In this document: piece after piece, positions 46,002 to 56,739 of the stretch
Layout of the letters: every line of letters starts with the position of its first letter
Position numbering within the stretch: position 1 is the stretch's first letter
Assembly: GCA_014529385.2 (NCBI GenBank)
Contig: CM043959.1
Coordinates: forward strand, 48,361,928-48,425,927
DNA from: Adiantum capillus-veneris
Taxonomy: Eukaryota; Streptophyta; Polypodiopsida; Polypodiales; Pteridaceae
Length of the DNA stretch: 64,000 bases
Reading direction: 5' to 3'
The notes under the pieces: model-generated
Database searches by the model: none
What the model was told of the DNA's origin: nothing
The model's input: only the letters and a program-made list of their open reading frames with translations
Program-made: the position numbers and the translations under genes

Positions 46002-47485
46002 CCGTTCATCACCAAGTATTCATGTCCTCTTCCACTTAAGAAGGTATGGTGTCCCCGATGAAAGGTATATGTGAAGAGAGGAGAAGTTGACCTTGAAGAG
46101 GTGAAACCCAATATGAAGATGATTGGGGCTTCAAAAGCTTGGATTTCCTTGCTAAGAGATTGTCCCATGAATAAAGACCCACCCAGTAAAACACCATTGG
46201 AGAGAATGATACCCTTCTGATAGTTTCCTTTTATGATTTTATCTTTTACTACTCTCCCGTGTTCTTCATCCCCTTCTAAGCCCCCCCTTTGGCAAGGTTG
46301 TAACTCCTCACATTGTAACACCTCAAAGGTTGATGGAATACTATTTGATTTTGTGAAACATTTGGCTTCTTGCATGATAGGTTCCTCTATGCTTAACATA
46401 CATGGGTCATACAAATTCTTTTCAACATCCTCAAACACTTCTTCAAGATTATCCTCACCTGGATTCAACTCACACTCTTCTACTTTGTTGTGGAGTTGGC
46501 ATTCCATGTACACAATCATCTCTTTATGATCAATGTGGTCTATAATCTCTCCACCTATGATTTCATCTTCTTCTTCACTCTCTTCTTTTAGACAAGATAC
46601 ACTCTCAGAACATTCCATAAGATCAAGGTTACCTTCAAGGTCTTCATTCTCCATAGAGTCATGTTGCACAAAAGCTTCGTCTGCTCGGACTAGAAATTGA
46701 CCCTCCGCCAAAGGGTTGGATATATCCATTATTGAATCATCAATGCCATTTGAGATATCTTCTGTCGATTTTTGCACGCTTGTGATAAAGGTAGAAGAAA
46801 GAGATTCCACATTTGAATCTTGGCCACACACTGTAGCACTTGAATAATCAGTTGGAATGTAAGTAACTTCTTCAACATTTGTCGAAGTAGAAGGAGACAA
46901 GTATGGCAAAGAAGATGACTCCTTGATAGAAACACTTTCATGATGGTTGGATCTTCCAGCATGATGGAAACCATTTTTGATGTAGAAGTACTTGTGAAAC
47001 TTCCTTCGGGCAATAGTGACCGCTTCTTCAAAGGTAGAGGGTCCACAACAAGTAACCTTAGTCTTTAGGAAAAGAGACAAACCCGAAATAAATTGCTCCA
47101 TTTTTACATAATCTGGAAATGTAGAACTAAATCCACATCCTCCCCATTGACGAGAAAAAAAATCCTCATAAGCATAGTAGTCTTCACCATGTTGTTGAAG
47201 TCTCCCTAATGAAGCCCATGCTATCTCTGTTGTTGGAATTTTAGAGAATCTGGTCTTCAAAGCTTTGGAAATTTGGGTATACCCATCTTCAATCTGAGAA
47301 GACATACTCCAAAACCATTGTTCAGCGTTGCCTCTAAGGCATAGCAATAGAAAATCCCCTTTTTCAATGTCACCCCTTTTACCAAGGATACGACAAACCA
47401 TTCTAAAATCAGCAAGAAAATCATCAACATCTTCTTCTAGATTTCCGAAGAAGATTGGGATATCATCAAAGGTATAGCGTGTCAT
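45947..47485 (-). CDS. Gag of the gag-only element, copy 2 (512 aa)
   Basis: Same 512-residue protein as 40790-42328, offset 5157 bases, uninterrupted. Capsid-like N-terminus, acidic middle, no zinc knuckle. Its primer site is at 47776-47794. Confidence 0.85.
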   Translation of the reverse strand: MTRYTFDDIPIFFGNLEEDVDDFLADFRMVCRILGKRGDIEKGDFLLLCLRGNAEQWFWSMSSQIEDGYTQISKALKTRFSKIPTTEIAWASLGRLQQHGEDYYAYEDFFSRQWGGCGFSSTFPDYVKMEQFISGLSLFLKTKVTCCGPSTFEEAVTIARRKFHKYFYIKNGFHHAGRSNHHESVSIKESSSLPYLSPSTSTNVEEVTYIPTDYSSATVCGQDSNVESLSSTFITSVQKSTEDISNGIDDSIMDISNPLAEGQFLVRADEAFVQHDSMENEDLEGNLDLMECSESVSCLKEESEEEDEIIGGEIIDHIDHKEMIVYMECQLHNKVEECELNPGEDNLEEVFEDVEKNLYDPCMLSIEEPIMQEAKCFTKSNSIPSTFEVLQCEELQPCQRGGLEGDEEHGRVVKDKIIKGNYQKGIILSNGVLLGGSLFMGQSLSKEIQAFEAPIIFILGFTSSRSTSPLFTYTFHRGHHTFLSGRGHEYLVMNGCFQNFFIWFFGYGGRTL

Positions 47486-47775
47486 AGTCTCTCAATGCTA
47501 GAACCACACAAAGATTAGTTCCAAACAATCATTTTCTCTCATGACATCAACTAACTACACAAGGTTTTGAAAGGTCTTTCAACATGAATTTTAGATTCTG
47601 ATGTAAAATGTTTTTTTCCTTTCTTATGTTATGCTAATCCAAACCATATTCTAGATCAATTTTTGTTGCCTTGAAATTAAACTCAGTCATACAAGTTTTC
47701 ATGATTCATATAATCTACTTGATTATGCTAAAATTCAAGCATTCATGCAATACAACAACAATAAGCACAAAGTCA

Positions 47776-47794
47776 GTCCTCAGTGGGGGCACCA
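47776..47794 (-). other. Primer-binding site, gag-only element copy 2
   Basis: TGGTGCCCCCACTGAGGAC on the minus strand, beside LTR 3. Confidence 0.7.
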
Positions 47795-47798
47795 AAAT

Positions 47799-48057
47799 TG
47801 AGGCAGTCCGGGGCAGGCAACAAGAAAAGCAACCTCTAGACACCCTTCAAGGCTCCCATGCTGCTCAATGGGGCTGGGGCACAACACAACACAAACCAAA
47901 ACAACAAACCCACAGCCAAATCCCAACTACTCAAGGGGCACCACCTAGTTTAAGAGCGAACTAGGACGCACAAGAGGAGAATCGTTAGAGCAACCCACAA
48001 ACAAGCAAGGGATTTACACTAACCCTAACACCAATGGAACACTCTCACACACTAAAA

Positions 48058-48099
<42 letters not shown>

Positions 48100-49820
48100 G
48101 GTGTACAACTTAGCTTCAACTTTATATTTTGCACAAAAAGGGACTTAGAGCTTGCGGAATCAAGTGACAAGATTTGGTTATAGCATCACTAGCACATTTT
48201 CTTAGGGTTACGGGAGCCCTCTCACCATCCACCCTCTTACAATGGTAGCCAAACAATAGCCAATGAATCACAAGCAACAAAACAACAACCTTCAATGAAA
48301 CAAGTCACCTTATGAAGCTGAATGAGTTTGCCAAGCCAAATTGGAGGAGAAGCGTGAGCCTTTGGACATGAATTGCACCCAAAACTAACAATTCATTGAT
48401 GTTGGGGTAGATACAACAATGGTAGGAAGAATATCTTCTACTCGCACTCACTCAAACTAGCTCAAGCTTTTCTATGCACCAAAGTGATGGTGTATAGAAA
48501 GCTTACTCTCTCTTTACAACCAAGCTAGAACTGGCGTGTGCTACGCTCAATCTAGTGTGCAAACGTATAGTCATGTCTTTTACAAGGAGGAATGGGTTCT
48601 ATTTATAGGTTTTAGAATCCTTGATTAGGATTAAGCCTAATCAATTTTATTAGGAAAGATCAAGGATTATGAATTTTTATGAATTTCAAATGAGAATGGG
48701 GTCTCTCTTTTCTCTTGAGTCACATGGATGTGGGCTCAAGTAAGAGAATTATTGATGTGGTGAAAGCAGAGAAACTTCCATGGGAGTGAGTGAATTTGGT
48801 TTACTTGTGCGGTTGCCTACTCCATATATTGATAGTGTGGGTGCATTTTTACAAGAGAAGTTAGTTGTTAGTGGTAATAATCACTAGAATTGTTAGTGAT
48901 ACATTTACAATGGGTAGGATGATTTGATTTGATGAAGGAAGAGGGGTGAATTAAAAGAGAATCATTGAGATGGTGAAGCTTTGAAGAAGCTTGAACTCAC
49001 CCTTGTGTAGATTGTGGAAAAAATGACCGCTGGTCTTCTTCGCTTCTTTACGCCGCCGCCACGGTTGACCACCACGATGAAAAGAGGATTTGTTGATGAA
49101 AAATCCTCAATTTGCAGAAGTTATCATGGTTAAGATGCTGAATTTTAGATATTTTTAGGAGAGGTAAATGAAACTGTAACATAGAAGCAATAGAGAGAGA
49201 CATGGAGAGGGTGTATGTATGTAGAGATTCATAAAAGAACTATAGGGATGAGAGAGAAGGGTAATGGTGAAGAGGGTGGGAGAAGCCATGGAAATTGCAG
49301 GTTTGAGTGAGGGAAGGAGAGGGAGGGATGTGTAAGAGTGAGTAGGTGTGTGGAAGGGTGAGAGAAGACTAAGGGCTACTTGTGAGAAAAGTGGGGAGAC
49401 TGGGGTCCACTCAAAAAATCATAGCTCACCGCTGGTAGCTCCAAAAATCATGAAAAACTTTGAGGTAATTATTCAGAGCGTGGGATACATTTTCTCTTTT
49501 GACCACCACTCCAAATTCGGAGTGGAGATAGGTGTCAAAATTCTCACCAAAAGACCTTTTTTCATGCCTGCAAAAGTCTTTTAGTGGCCTCCTCCTTTGT
49601 TGAATTTGTACAATGCATCCAAGAGTGAGCCCCTCCTTTGTCATATCATAATAAGAAGCATCCAAGTTGCCCTTGACCCATGCATGGAGGAGGATTATTG
49701 GTGAATAAATAAATATATACATGGTGGGACTAGTGCATGGACTATTCATGGACTTTAGCTCAATGAGCACATGGTGTTAGAATAATGAGTAAAAATAATA
49801 ATAAAAATATGGAGGAGTTA
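47799..49820 (-). repeat. LTR 3 of the gag-only element, truncated
   Basis: Start TGAGGCAGTCC identical to LTR 2; GA tract 48061-48097 (37 bp); TATA box 48600-48607. It breaks off at about 49820, lacking the last 580 or so bases (the 5-prime end in element orientation), and is joined to the palindrome array. Differences from LTRs 1 and 2 are few before 48740 and frequent after it. Confidence 0.87.
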
Positions 49821-49826
49821 GATTTG

Positions 49827-52800
49827 AGTTCCCCCTTCTCTTGAGATACTACTCACCAAGTTTCAACCAATTTGGAATACTTTTCCTTTGTAACTTGCAT
49901 CAAACAACAATCTCTTTTCTGATCTTGTGAAGCAATCCACTTAGATGCACTTCCAATGCTCCAAATTTACTCAAAATTTAACCATAGGCTCACAACATGG
50001 AGAAGAAGGCTCTAAGGTCAGTTTTCAAAAATTTCAATTTCTGTGAAAAAGCCTCAGTCTATCGCGATAGACTCAGTAGATTCTTCAGTTTTGAAAATTT
50101 TCCAGATTTCTCTTTACCACTGTGTTCCCTATGCTCTGTACACCTTGCTCACCAATTTTCACTTGTTTTGGAGTTTTTCTTAGGTCTCTAACTCCAACTC
50201 TAGAATTCTGAGTCTATCTGATCACTAGAAAATAGTCTTAGGATGACTTCCCAATGTCCAAAATCCACCAAATTTTGTGTGTAACCTCCTGAGAGGCTAA
50301 ACAAGCTATGCTCCAGCGGGTTTTGAAAATTCAATTTCTTTGGCCCTGCTTTGAGTCTATGGCGATAGACTGAGCAAGTACCCCTTTTATAGGTCAAACT
50401 TTAACTTTGACTATACCACTGTGTTCCAACACCTCTCCTTAGTCCTCCTACCAATTTTCAAGTGGTTTGGACTTTTACTTTGTCAGTTAGACCAGATCTG
50501 GTGTTTTCTACAAGCTGAATCCTCTCAAATGGTCTTAGACCCACTTCTTGATGTCCAAATGACTTCAAAATTTTTATGTGTCCTTGATAGCACCTTTCCA
50601 AGCTATGCCACATAGGTTTTTCAAAAATTCAGTTTCTATCACTGGGTTCTTAGTCTATCGCGATAGACTCACCAAGTATGCTAAAATGACACTTTTTTCA
50701 AATTTTCTCTTCACAGATGTGTTCTCTACCCTCTGTAGATCATGTATACCAAGTTTCATAAGGTTTGGAAATTTGGTCAAGTCCCTTTACCCAATTTGTC
50801 TCTGAAGTCTGACTCAAACCACCAGACTTGAGGTTTAGTGGTCAAGCAGGTGTCCAAGTACACTCAAATTTTGGGAGCAGCCTTGTATTGATGTGTTTTA
50901 CCTGTAGTATGAGGGGTTTTGCCTGATTGTGAGTCTATCTCCAATTCACCAGTCTATCGCGATAGACTGAGCAGAGAGCCACTAGGAAGTGATTTTTTTC
51001 TCTGTTTTTGGACAGTTTGGTTCCCAATGCCCTTAGAAGCCTATCCCCAAAGTTTCATTCAATTTGGACTTCTTTTCCTTTGGATTCAAGCATTTCACAG
51101 TTCACTTCCTTACACTCAGAAAAAGCAAATTCCCACTTAGATGCACAAGCACTGATGCAAATGCTTTGAAATTTCACATACAAGCTCTAGAGCATATGCA
51201 AAACAAGGTCTTGAGGTCAAGCTTTTTTTGAAAATTGCAGATTTGGTTTCAGATTTTTGGGTTTTGGGTTTTTTAGAAGTGTTTTTTTTTTTTATTGATT
51301 GATTGGACCAAATCTGTGTTTCCCCCCTACCTTAAGGTCTCCAATGCAAAAACAAGCACTCAAATCGGCTTTCAAACGACCATTTTAGAGCATTTTTACC
51401 AAAATCAGCACAATTCCGCCTTTTGCGTTTTCAAGCACATTTTCATGTCAAAATTTACTCTAAGATCTGTAGTGCTACTCTCAAGCTACGTTTTGATAAA
51501 AAAACTTTTGGAATCGGAGTTCGTTTGTGAAAGTTATGACCAAAACAGTGAGATATAATTTGGAAATTTGCTCTATCTAATGTTTTTGCAAGTGGTCAGT
51601 TTGAGCCCAAAATTGGTGTGTGCACTCCTTAGGCAATGATAAACCCAGTGGTATACTTGGTTTCAAAAACTTTTCTCAAAAAATTTTCCTCACTTGTCTA
51701 TCGCGATAGGCTCACCAAGTACCCCTTGTAGATGTCCAAATGCACTCAAACCTTTGTGTACAGGGTATAATGGGCCTTCTGAACCCAAATATGAAGTCAG
51801 ATTTGAATTTTGATTTTTCTACAGTGAATTTCTGAGTCTATCGCGATAGACTCACCAGAGTGTTACTGGGATACAGTTTTTCAACTTGTTTTACAGATTT
51901 GAGTTCCCCCTTCTCTTGAGATACTACTCACCAAGTTTCAACCAATTTGGAATACTTTTTCTTTGTAACTTGCATCAAACAACAATCTCTTTTCTGATCT
52001 TGTGAAGTAATCCACTTAGATGCACTTCCAATGCTCCAAATTTACTCAAAATTTAACCATAGGCTCACAACATGTAGAACAAGGCTTTAAGGTCAGTTTT
52101 CAAAAATTTCAATTTCTGTGAAAAAGCCCCAGTCTATCGCGATAGACTCAGTAGATTCTTCAGTTTTGAAAATTTTCCAGATTTCTCTTTACCACTGTGT
52201 TCCCTATGCTCTGTACACCTTGCTCACCAATTTTCACTTGTTTTGGAGTTTTTCTTAGGTCTCTAACTCCAACTCTAGAATTCTGAGTCTATCTGATCAC
52301 TAGAAAATAGTCTTAGGATGACTTCCCAATGTCCAAAATCCACCAAATTTTGTGTGTAACCTCCTGAGAGGCTAAACAAGCTATGCTCCAGCGGGTTTTG
52401 AAAATTCAATTTCTTTGGCCCTGCTTTGAGTCTATGGCGATAGACTGAGCAAGTACCCCTTTTATAGGTCAAACTTTAACTTTGACTATACCACTGTGTT
52501 CCAACACCTCTCCTTAGTCCTCCTACCAATTTTCAAGTGGTTTGGACTTTTACTTTGTCAGTTAGACCAGATCTGGTGTTTTCTACAAGCTGAATCCTCT
52601 CAAATGGTCTTAGACCCACTTTCTGATGTCCAAATGACTTCAAAATTTTTATGTGTCCTTGATAGCACCTTTCCAAGCTATGCCACATAGGTTTTTCAAA
52701 AAATTCAGTTTCTATCACTGGGTTCTTAGTCTATTGCAATAGACTCACCAAGTATGCTAAAATGACACTTTTTTCAAATTTTCTCTTCACAGATGTGTTC

Positions 52801-53520
52801 TCTACCCTCTGTAGATCATGTATACCAAGTTTCATAAGGTTTGGAAATTTGGTCAAGTCCCTTTACCCAATTTGTCTATGAAGTCTGACTCAAACCACCA
52901 GACTTGAGGTTTAGTGGTCAAGCAGGTGTCCAAGTACACTCAAATTTTGGGAGCAGCCTTGTATTGATGTGTTTTACCTGTAGTATGAGGGGTTTTGCCT
53001 GATTGTGAGTCTTTCTCCAATTCACTAGTCTATCGCGATAGACTGAGCAGAGAGCCACTAGGAAGTGATTTTTTTCTCTGTTTTTGGACAATTTGGTTCC
53101 CAATGCCCTTAGAAGCCTATCCCCAAAGTTTCATTCAATTTGGACTTCTTCTCCTTTGGATTCAAGCATTTCACAGTTCACTTCCTTACACTCAGAAAAA
53201 GCAAATTCCCACTTAGATGCACAAGCACTGATGCAAATGCTTTGAAATTTCACATACAAGCTCTAGAGCATATGCAAAACAAGGTCTTGAGGTCAAGCTT
53301 TTTTCGAAAATGGCAGATTTGGTTTCAGATTTTTTTTTTGGGTTTTTTAGAGGTTTTTTTTTTTATTGATTGGACAAAATCTGTGTTTCCCCCCTACCTT
53401 AAGGTCTCCAATGCAAAAACAAGCACTCAAATCGGCTTTCAAACGACCATTTTAGAGCATTTTTACCAAAATCAGCACAATTTCGCCTTTTGTGTTTTCA
53501 AGCACATTTTCATGTCAAAA
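49827..53520. repeat. Palindrome array 2: about 298-bp monomers in a 2.08-kb duplication
   Basis: The 18-bp palindrome AGTCTATCGCGATAGACT occurs at 50056, 50652, 50951, 51835, 52131 and 53027, with one-mismatch copies at 50354 and 52429, a changed but still perfect palindrome at 52728, and a decayed copy at 51695. Spacing is 296-299 within each half. The block from 49827 to about 51490 is repeated from 51899 to 53520 (offset 2075-2076) almost without change. About 96 bases after the palindromes sits an ACCAATTTTCA-GTTTGGA block, as in the array at 5940. No supported ORF. Confidence 0.92.
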
Positions 53521-53910
53521 TTTACTATAAGATCAACATCAGATGTCCTACACTACCTAAAGTCCTACTTTGGATGGTTGAATGGTTGTTTTTGCTTTCT
53601 GGCAAGCAAACAGCCTCCGGCTTACCTTTTGCGTTTTTTCTCTTTCAAGTTCTTCACAACCATAAGTCACAACCAAACACACAAACCATAAAACCTAATC
53701 TAAACACACAACAAAATAATATAACCATACCTCAACCTCATGGTTGACCACCTCGGAAAGACGCAGGCTCCCTGGCTATCCCTCAGTCAAGAGATCCGCT
53801 CTCTGACTTCCCACTAAGAAGGCAAATGGTGACAACACTCTAGAAAAATCTAGAGAAACGCTATACTATCAAACACGAGTGATGCGGTCTACACTAGTTT
53901 AGGCGCTTCG
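53521..53910 (-). other. Leader between primer site and array; no gene
   Basis: If the LTR to the right is a 5-prime LTR, this is its leader. No gag start was recognised. A short homopyrimidine-rich stretch (TTGCGTTTTTTCTCTTTC) lies near 53628. Confidence 0.4.
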
Positions 53911-53928
53911 TCCTTGGCAGCGGCGCCA
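53911..53928 (-). other. Primer-binding site, Tat type
   Basis: Minus strand TGGCGCCGCTGCCAAGGA, one base from the LTR end CGCTAACA. This fixes the orientation of the LTR at 53930. Confidence 0.85.
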
Positions 53929-53929
53929 A

Positions 53930-54688
53930 TGTTAGCGGGTTCGCCGCGACGGACGATGGAGCATAGCAAGAACACAGACCAATAGACTGTGAATCCGAGG
54001 ACGTAGCTGACCCGACTAGGGCATGGAGGCAATCTCTGGGTTGCAACCCTGAGCTAGACACGAACAACACTCTACAGTCACTAATTCTACCACAACACTA
54101 CCATAAAGCAAAGAAATAGACAACGCATCCTACGAAACACTACAAGCTCGAAACAGTCTCAAATCATATCAGAATGACTCAAAATCATAGGGCAAGACTC
54201 ACAAGGATATATCCTATATGGCCAAAGACCTAAACCCTGAAATCTCACTCTCTCACTCAAAACACCGTCAGTCCGGGGGGGCATACACTTCCACACATCC
54301 GGCACCGAGGAGGGACATGAAACCAGGAGAAAGAGAAGAGGGGAAGGGGAAACAACAACACGGGAGGCAACTGTGTCTTGATTGCACTTCAGAAAATCCA
54401 TACACGGGCTTGCAATGCCATCACCATGGCTATTTTCAAGCAAAAGTTACAAAGGGGCTAGCTTGCTAGAGAACTCCACTTTGTAGTCTTCAAACGGCAC
54501 CTCCAAAGGCCAAGAAAAAGGCCCAAATTTGATCCGTTTTGACTTTTATAGGGGGGGCCTTTAATTTGGGAATTTACACTTCAATTGGTCCACCTGGCAT
54601 CTTGAATTGGTAGAAGGAGGGCACCGCCTTGCTCTATCTCTCTCTTCTTCACTCTTTGCACTTAGGGGGGCATTAGCGATGTCGTTAT
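53930..54688 (-). mobile_element. 5-prime LTR of a Tat-type element (about 760 bp)
   Basis: Plus-strand start TGTTAGCGGGTTCGCCG, next to the primer site. The other end is put at the G/C-rich hairpin 54669-54692, where the minus strand has a purine run (AAAAAGGCTAGGGGG). A TATA box TATAAAAG (minus strand) is at 54543-54550. Its U5 end resembles that of the LTR at 10456-11390, so the two elements are related. The exact left end in element orientation is uncertain by about 20 bases. Confidence 0.72.
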
Positions 54689-54692
54689 TGCC
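54669..54692. other. Imperfect hairpin at the LTR edge
   Basis: GGCATTAGCGA, TG, TCGTTATTGCC: an 11-bp inverted repeat with two mismatches. A perfect version is at 63946-63969. Confidence 0.6.
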
Positions 54693-54789
54693 CCCTAGCC
54701 TTTTTATTTCTTTATTTTTTACCCTTTAGTTTTACCCTCTTTAATCTGAACTTTATACTACCCTGTAGGGTTTACTTTGACTCCCTTTC

Positions 54790-56375
54790 TGTAACATTTA
54801 ATGGCGTAATAACTTGTGTGTAGCGGAAATTAACATGAACATAGTGGGCATTTCATTAGAATAGATTCCTAATGAGAATTACAAGAGTGCTTGGGTGGAG
54901 AGAGCAACAAAACTCATAACACCTAGTTAGATAGCATAAACAATACTTTCAAAAGAGAGAGAAATTAAGCTATTGACAACAGTTGAGGACCGGATTTTCA
55001 TGGAGCTGGTCCCCCCTCCAAAAGGCTTTGTATTATGGTTTCTCCCATCAAGAGAGACATTGTACAATACAATTCTTTGTCTTCCTTCAAGACTAGCTAG
55101 TGCAATGAAGATGACATGACTAAGTAAAACACTTCGCAAACACAACATCAATTATCCCCGGTCTCAGACCCAAGACCTCACACACCTTCAAAGATGGTGA
55201 GAGCTAGCAGGATATGAGAGTAGATTAAGAGGAAGAAGGAGTATTCTTACAAGAAAGATGTACATCTCCTCACATAATCACTCATATTAGCATAGCTTAG
55301 CTTAGTAATTAGCACGGTAGAGGAGATGAGCATGCATTGAATCTTGGCTCTTGGTTGGATTTGCATCACAAAGCCAAGAGTTGTTGGTGTAGGCCTCCCT
55401 TCTCACAAGCTTGGAGTAGGTGGTAAGCTTTCCATTAAAGCTTGAGAAGGAGAGAGAGTCTTCTTTACTTCACACATGAGATTGTGTGAGTGTGTGTGTG
55501 TGATAATGCCTTGCAAAAATCAGATCCCTCTCTCTCTCTTGGGCAAGTCCTCTTGCTATTTGCTCTTGCTATCCTCTCATTGGACCTCCCTAGGGCTACC
55601 CAATGATAATTAAGTAGCATAAGTGATAGCCTTCTGACATGTGTCCCCCTTTCCCCTTTTGTGAGAGCTTTAGGTAATTTATTAATTCAACTAAACTCTA
55701 ATTGGACCCCTTTGCCTCCTGGCCAATAGGAATCAGGCAAGCCATTGGGCTGTTGAATGCTCATTGGACCCCTTGGGAGACTGTCCAATAGTCTTCTAGA
55801 GGACTTAATTCTCATTGGTTCTTTTATTAAGTGTTTTTAAATTAATTAAACTAGATTTACTAGCCTAATTCTCATTGGTCCACCTCCAAGGCCATCCAAT
55901 AGGAATTGGGTACACCTTGTGGGCATCTGGGCTAGGGAGCTGACATGTGTCCCTCATTCCCTTTGTGTAAAGGGAGCTTGTGTGTATGTTTGTGTGACTT
56001 TCTCTCTCATCCCCTACAAGCTAGGCTCGCCCCCTCCTATGTAGGGATTTGAAAAGACTTTTGGAACACACACAAAGCATCCAATTCCCCCCATGGTTGA
56101 CCTTTGGACACAACCTTTGAATTTTGGAACCTTAGCATTTTGGAAGTCTTAATGGGATGAACCTTAGGGTCTTTTTAGCCTATTGTTGCACATGGCTCTT
56201 TTGCAGATGGCCCCCCCTTTGGATCCCTATTTTCCCTCCTTTGGATCCCTACTGTGGCCGATCTGCTAGCTTAACCAATATTCTAGCTTTTTCTCCCCTG
56301 GCACTTCCCCATATTAAATGATCAATTTAACATGAGAAAATCATTTAGGAGAATTAGATATTGATTATTATGACA
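54790..56375 (-). repeat. 3-prime LTR of chromovirus G (1586 bp)
   Basis: Plus-strand start TGTAACATTTAATGGCG, end TATTATGACA. It differs from the 5-prime LTR at scattered sites. Carries several CATTGG...CCAAT pairs between 55578 and 55900. Confidence 0.93.
55578..55900. promoter_or_regulatory. Cluster of inverted CCAAT boxes in LTR G
   Basis: Pairs of ATTGG and CCAAT about 17-18 bases apart occur at 55578-55604, 55701-55727, 55762-55789 and 55873-55900, plus a lone CATTGG at 55813. The pairs usually read CATTGGACCCC...GGCCAATAGG. CCAAT is the NF-Y binding word; use as enhancer is inference. Confidence 0.45.
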
Positions 56376-56391
56376 TTACCTCTCTCTTGAA
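56376..56391 (-). other. Polypurine tract of chromovirus G
   Basis: Minus strand TTCAAGAGAGAGGTAA abutting the LTR start TGTCATAATAATC. Confidence 0.82.
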
Positions 56392-56739
56392 ATCATAGTC
56401 GTCCTCGACTATGGTTTAGAGAAGATAAAGCATATTCATGAGTCCTTTTCTTACCGGATAGAGGATCCCTATGTTACCCTACGACATCATTCCACAATGG
56501 ATGACTAGTCCATTTGGCGCTTCAGAGCCTGAGGCTGCCGCAAACATGTCTGCACATTAGTCCTGTCAATCTTCCATAGTAGAGTGACAAGCTCTACTTG
56601 GTGTTTGGGAGACATCGTCTCCGCAAACTTGATCTAAGCATGCATACTACTTCATTTTTGGGCACAATAAAGAAAAAGAGAGTCTTGTAAGACAAAAATT
56701 TTGTTCATTTTTAAAATTTTGTACATTTACTTACTCTTG

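Larger units (their letters stand above)
37471..49820 (-). mobile_element. Gag-only Ty3 element in tandem: LTR-internal-LTR-internal-LTR
   Basis: Two nearly identical interiors (40093-42641 and 45250-47798) alternate with three LTRs (37471-40092, 42642-45249, 47799-49820 truncated). The period is 5157 bp. Each interior has a gag ORF, a primer site at its right end and a polypurine tract at its left end, so the element lies on the minus strand. No protease, RT or integrase is present: it resembles the gag-only terminal-repeat retrotransposons (TR-GAG) of plants and would depend on another element for movement. The tandem probably arose by LTR-LTR recombination. Confidence 0.9.

Noticed and set aside
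40000-47500. Assembly duplication as sole explanation of the 5157-bp repeat
   Set aside because: The copies differ at a few bases (near 39347/44504, 39747/44904 and 40701/45859) and in GA tract length, and LTR 3 is diverged, so at least part is real; long reads would decide.
49827-53520. CRISPR-like array (short palindromic repeat at regular spacing)
   Set aside because: Spacers are about 280 bp, homologous to each other, and the context is a plant retrotransposon; it is a satellite-type array.
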